DNA of 7,974 nt, from assembly GCA_017440445.1 (NCBI GenBank), contig JAFSHE010000015.1:1-7974 (forward strand), given 5' to 3'. The stretch comes from Oscillospiraceae bacterium. GTDB lineage: Bacteria > Bacillota_A > Clostridia > Oscillospirales > Ruminococcaceae. Numbering within the stretch: the stretch's first letter is position 1; each line of letters begins with the position of its first letter. Positions 5,154-7,974 of this stretch are shown here, piece by piece. Both the position numbers and the translations under genes were made by a program. The notes under the pieces were generated by a model. That model was given only the letters and a program-made list of their open reading frames with translations, ran no database searches and was not told the DNA's origin.

Positions 5154-6758
5154 TTATCTGAGCGTCAGATAGAACATCGCACCTTTATATCCGTAGATTT
5201 CAATGCCGTTTGCCGTACAACCCATCTCCTCAAGGCGGTCAACGTATGCCATCTGGTTAATTCCGAAGTATCCAAAGAAAGCCTTTGCTGAGCCGCTGTC
5301 GAAGTATATCTCGGTAGTCATTATGCCCTTGTCATAGTTTTCAGTGGACAGCTTTATAAGTGCTTCAAAAGCTTCATCGCTGGTTTCGAACATCGGAATA
5401 TCCATCACTTCGTAATAATTGTACTTCGTTGCGGTTGCCGCAGGTACTTTAAAAGGATTATCCAGCTCATGAGTACTAAGTATCTTCTTGGATGTAACAC
5501 AGAAGTAGTCATATCCGGGTTCTGCACCGTATCCGACAGGATCATCGAATGTAACGTCCACATGATACCACTTGCCCTCAAGCTTTACCATGTTCCACAT
5601 GTGGTCGCCCTCGCTGGAGCCTTCAACGCAGATGCACTCTATTCCAACAGACTGGCACAGGTATGCAAATGCCTTGGAGTAGCCCTCGCACAGTGCCTTT
5701 CCGTTAAGCAGAGGACCATCAGCGTCACGCTTGTACTCGCCGCCTGCGGAGGTGTAATCGGTATTATGTGTTATCGCATCATGGAGATATACAACACGCT
5801 CGAACAGGTCGTCTATCTCAAGAGCCTCATCGATTATCTTCTGTGCCGCGGCTTCAAGCTTAGGCTTTATACTGGTCATATCAGCCTTTGAACGTGCGTA
5901 TTTCGGGGTAACTGTCAGTATCTTTCTGGTATTGTAGCTGTAGCTGTATCCGCTTGCCAGCCAGAAGAACTGAGGATTTTCGTAATCCATGGCATAGAAC
6001 GCCTTGTTTACATCATCAGCAGTGCAGTTGTACTTGGATACATCTATCTTTGTCGAATAGTTCGCTACGCATTTGTAAAGATCTGCATAGATCTTTTTCT
6101 GTGTAGCGGTCAGAGTGGAGTAAGCGTACTTTGAGGTGTATTTATCCAGCAGATTTTCGGTGAAGTCTGCGGGGTCTGTTATCTTGTATGTAAAATCATG
6201 TATTTTCTTGCTCCAGCCGCTCTTGTAGGGATATACACGCAGTGTACAGCTTTTATCGATCGTGATTCCCGCCGAGGTGTACAGCTTGGACTTTGTAGTG
6301 GGAGCGCTGCCGTCAAGAGTATAGTAGAACTTGACATTCTTGGATTCGGACGAGAGCTTGATGGTCTGCGTGCCGCTGTATGTTCCGCTTTTCAGTGATG
6401 CAGTCACCTTAGGGAAGAACTTGTAGTTGTAAGAAACGATCTTACTGTTTGCACCGTTTGCTTTAGCGTAGAATTTGAGTGTAGCGTTTTTGGTCACGGG
6501 AATCTTAGCAGTATACAGCTTGTAGTCAGCGCCATTAAGACTGTAATAGATCTTTGCACCCTTTGTGGCGCATTTGAGCGATATGTAATATCCGGATTTA
6601 CAGTAGTATGCGCCACCCTTAAGGTTTGCAGTGGGAGTAGCGGGTGCAGTAGCAGCATCGGCTGTTACGGAAGCGCCGATAAACGACTGCACAGGTGTGC
6701 TGAAAGCGCTTGTTGATACCACAGCGGCAAGTATCAGTGCCAAATATCTGTGTTTCAT
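5154..6758 (-). CDS. Secreted transglutaminase-like protein with two chitobiase-type C-terminal modules
   Basis: This is a 534-residue exported protein. The N-terminus MKHRYLALILAAVVSTSAF is a Sec signal peptide; cleavage may fall near residue 20 or in the ADAATA region near 35, which I cannot decide by eye. Two beta-sandwich modules resembling the chitobiase/beta-hexosaminidase C-terminal domain follow, at about 44-114 and 117-193. The second has the hallmark FYYTLDGSAPTT, and the first has the matching IYYSLNGADY. A helical linker (about 195-320) precedes a transglutaminase-core domain with a complete papain-like triad: Cys357 in GKALCEGYSKAF, His386 in GDHMWNMV, Asp401 in WYHVDVTFDDP. The family includes cysteine proteases and transamidases, so cross-linking versus cleavage of surface proteins or peptides is open. 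The C-terminus (about 450-534) is an uncharacterised alpha/beta tail. There is no LPxTG, dockerin or SLH anchor. The start is supported by AAGGAGGT five bases upstream (6764-6771). It is transcribed from its own promoter downstream of the small lipoprotein. Confidence 0.92.
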   Translation of the reverse strand: MKHRYLALILAAVVSTSAFSTPVQSFIGASVTADAATAPATPTANLKGGAYYCKSGYYISLKCATKGAKIYYSLNGADYKLYTAKIPVTKNATLKFYAKANGANSKIVSYNYKFFPKVTASLKSGTYSGTQTIKLSSESKNVKFYYTLDGSAPTTKSKLYTSAGITIDKSCTLRVYPYKSGWSKKIHDFTYKITDPADFTENLLDKYTSKYAYSTLTATQKKIYADLYKCVANYSTKIDVSKYNCTADDVNKAFYAMDYENPQFFWLASGYSYSYNTRKILTVTPKYARSKADMTSIKPKLEAAAQKIIDEALEIDDLFERVVYLHDAITHNTDYTSAGGEYKRDADGPLLNGKALCEGYSKAFAYLCQSVGIECICVEGSSEGDHMWNMVKLEGKWYHVDVTFDDPVGYGAEPGYDYFCVTSKKILSTHELDNPFKVPAATATKYNYYEVMDIPMFETSDEAFEALIKLSTENYDKGIMTTEIYFDSGSAKAFFGYFGINQMAYVDRLEEMGCTANGIEIYGYKGAMFYLTLR

Positions 6759-6807
6759 GTTTGACCTCCTTGATTGTTTAGTAAAAATCTACAAATACAC
6801 TATATTT

Positions 6808-6836
6808 ATTATAACAAATTTTTCTTTTTCTGTCAA
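6808..6836 (-). promoter_or_regulatory. Perfect-consensus, extended -10 promoter of the transglutaminase-like gene
   Basis: On the minus strand TTGACA (6836-6831), 17 bases, TATAAT (6813-6808), with TG one base before the -10 box. The spacer is almost pure A/T with A-tracts. The expected start is near 6801, about 40 bases before the ATG. Such a match predicts strong, largely unregulated expression. Confidence 0.87.
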
Positions 6837-6872
6837 CATGCAGTGCTGCACAATATATGGTAATTTAATATA

Positions 6873-7268
6873 TTATTCAAGTTCTATTTCAAGCTTTGCA
6901 GAGGTCTTGCTTTTGGTTACTTCGTATGCGGGGTCGCCGTCCTCGTAATTGTATTCTGATATCTCAATGTCAGTCAGGATATACACATAGCAGTATTCCT
7001 CGTCCTCCTGAACGTTCTGTATGCGCACGCAGTACAGCTCGCCGTTCTCGTTTTCATATACATAGTCGTATGATGTGATGTTTGGTATAGCGTCGGAAAC
7101 ATTGGTTATCTCGTGTATAAGCTTATCTGAGTCGGATATGTATCCTTTTGTTTCAACTTCGTTCAGGATATATTCAAGAAGCTCGTCGTCCATCCTGTCG
7201 CAGCCTGTGAAAAGAATAAGCACAGAAGCGCACAGGGCAAGCAGGATATTTCTGATCTTTTTACTCAT
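6873..7268 (-). CDS. Small lipoprotein of unknown function
   Basis: The family is not recognised. The 131-residue product starts with the basic MSKKIRN, a hydrophobic stretch (9-21) and the lipobox LFTG-C at Cys23, so it should be lipidated and held on the outer face of the membrane. The mature 109 residues are strongly acidic (many Asp/Glu), with DRMDDELLEYILNEVET followed by a Tyr-rich, beta-rich stretch that includes SYDYVYENENGELYCVRIQN. This reads as one small compact domain that may bind a partner or a cation. The start is supported by AAAGGGG five bases upstream. It begins 14 bases after the ThuA-domain gene's stop, so the two are almost certainly one transcript. No clear terminator follows it: the next 36 bases reach directly to the promoter of the transglutaminase-like gene. 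Confidence 0.8.
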   Translation of the reverse strand: MSKKIRNILLALCASVLILFTGCDRMDDELLEYILNEVETKGYISDSDKLIHEITNVSDAIPNITSYDYVYENENGELYCVRIQNVQEDEEYCYVYILTDIEISEYNYEDGDPAYEVTKSKTSAKLEIELE

Positions 7269-7282
7269 AACTACCCCTTTCG

Positions 7283-7974
7283 TTATGTTTCAAGCGGTGC
7301 GGGATTTTCTATGGGTATCTCGCTGTGAAGTGTGGTCTGTGGGTTATAAGCCCATCTTACTCCGTTGGTGATTATCCGCTGTATATCAGGGTCATGGTAG
7401 GTGGGATATTCCTCGTGTCCCGGCTGGAAATAGAAGATACGTCCCCTGCCTCTGCGGTAGGTCAGGCCGCTCCTGAACACCTCTCCGCCGCTGAACCATC
7501 CGAGAAATATCGTTTCCTCAGGCTCGGGGATATCAAACGGTTCGCCGTACATTTCCTCTGTTGGCAGCACGAAGCTTTGAGGAACTCCCTCTGCGATAGG
7601 GTGTGAGGGGGAGATACACCATAAACGCTCCCTGTCACCGTGGCGCCATTTGAGGTTGAGCGTAGTACCGAGAAGCGCTTTCATCACTTTGCTGTGATGT
7701 GCGGAGTGCAGCGCAACAAGCCCCATACCTCCGAGTACATGACGGCAGACTTTTTCGACTGTGCTGTCTTCAACCTTGTCGTGAGCCATGTGTCCCCACC
7801 ATATCAGCACATCGGTATCTGAGAGTATCTCCTCGGTAAGTCCATTTTCGGGCTGTGAGAGTGTGGCAGTGCGCACGGTGATGTCCTCGTTTTCTCCTAG
7901 AAACTTAGCAATACAGCCATGTATACCATCGGGATATATTGCTTTTACATTTTCCCTTTCCTGCTCGTGCTTGA
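7283..7974 (-). CDS. ThuA-domain protein, 5' end outside the window
   Basis: The 229 visible residues cover nearly all of a ThuA-like domain (class I glutamine amidotransferase-like fold; the family is named after Sinorhizobium ThuA of trehalose/sucrose utilisation). The frame stays open to the right edge, and the visible start (KHEQEREN, then [11 protein letters not shown]) matches the typical beginning of the domain, so only a short N-terminus is missing. A GTG at 7876 is internal, not the start. Family landmarks in visible numbering are [11 protein letters not shown] (54-64), [12 protein letters not shown] (85-96), EMYGEPF (140-146) and [17 protein letters not shown] (177-193), closing with NGVRWAYNP. 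The His/Asp/Glu-rich loops could form a metal or sugar site. There is no signal peptide in the visible part. The biochemical reaction is not settled by sequence; a role in disaccharide or keto-sugar metabolism is family-based inference. It is followed 14 bases later by a small lipoprotein gene. Confidence 0.88.
   Translation of the reverse strand, partial: KHEQERENVKAIYPDGIHGCIAKFLGENEDITVRTATLSQPENGLTEEILSDTDVLIWWGHMAHDKVEDSTVEKVCRHVLGGMGLVALHSAHHSKVMKALLGTTLNLKWRHGDRERLWCISPSHPIAEGVPQSFVLPTEEMYGEPFDIPEPEETIFLGWFSGGEVFRSGLTYRRGRGRIFYFQPGHEEYPTYHDPDIQRIITNGVRWAYNPQTTLHSEIPIENPAPLET

Noticed and set aside
6838..6852. Small inverted repeat TGCAG/CTGCA between the lipoprotein gene and the next promoter
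   Set aside because: The stem is only five pairs with a two-base loop and has no U tract, so it is not a credible terminator.

Overview
The window looks like part of a chromosome from an anaerobic gut or rumen Firmicute, probably Ruminococcus or a close Oscillospiraceae relative. This is inferred from strong AGGAGG-type ribosome sites, consensus sigma-A promoters, codon use, Firmicute-style lipoprotein signals, and a secreted transglutaminase-like protein carrying chitobiase/beta-hexosaminidase-type modules. No phage, transposon, CRISPR, tRNA or rRNA signal is visible. Nothing looks like a clear multi-gene novel system; most of it is ordinary chromosome with a few points worth checking.

Layout, left to right. 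(1) 1-536, plus strand: the 3' part of an AT-rich gene for a putative lipoprotein of unknown function, whose start lies left of the window. (2) About 604-652: a long hairpin between this gene and the convergent block that follows. (3) 646-2735, minus strand: galE (UDP-glucose 4-epimerase), then a peptidase S66 family protein of MccF-like geometry. galE has a perfect TTGACA-N17-TATAAT promoter at 2772-2800. A weak hairpin separates it from the peptidase, which has no visible promoter of its own. (4) 2736-2938: a divergent intergenic region with promoters for galE (minus) and an XRE-type regulator (plus). (5) 2939-5096, plus strand: an XRE regulator with a TPR-like C-terminal region, then a zinc-ribbon membrane protein. 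The second gene's promoter has its -35 box on the regulator's stop codon and an extended palindrome over its -10 and start region. (6) 5112-5149: a bidirectional terminator between convergent genes. (7) 5154-7974, minus strand: read in transcription order, a ThuA-domain protein (5' end beyond the window), a small lipoprotein 14 bases downstream in the same likely operon, and a secreted transglutaminase-like protein with its own perfect-consensus promoter.

How the genes may work together (inference): galE supplies UDP-galactose, and possibly UDP-N-acetylhexosamines, for surface polymers. The S66 protein may act on peptidoglycan peptides or on toxic aminoacyl compounds. The regulator and the zinc-ribbon membrane protein may form a small sensing or stress pair. 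The ThuA protein is probably linked to sugar metabolism, and the lipoproteins and the transglutaminase-like protein act at the cell surface.

Three starts differ from the longest open frames. The S66 gene starts at the ATG at 1668 (not the TTG at 1689). The zinc-ribbon gene starts at the ATG at 4059 (not the GTG at 4050). Both edge genes run out of the window.
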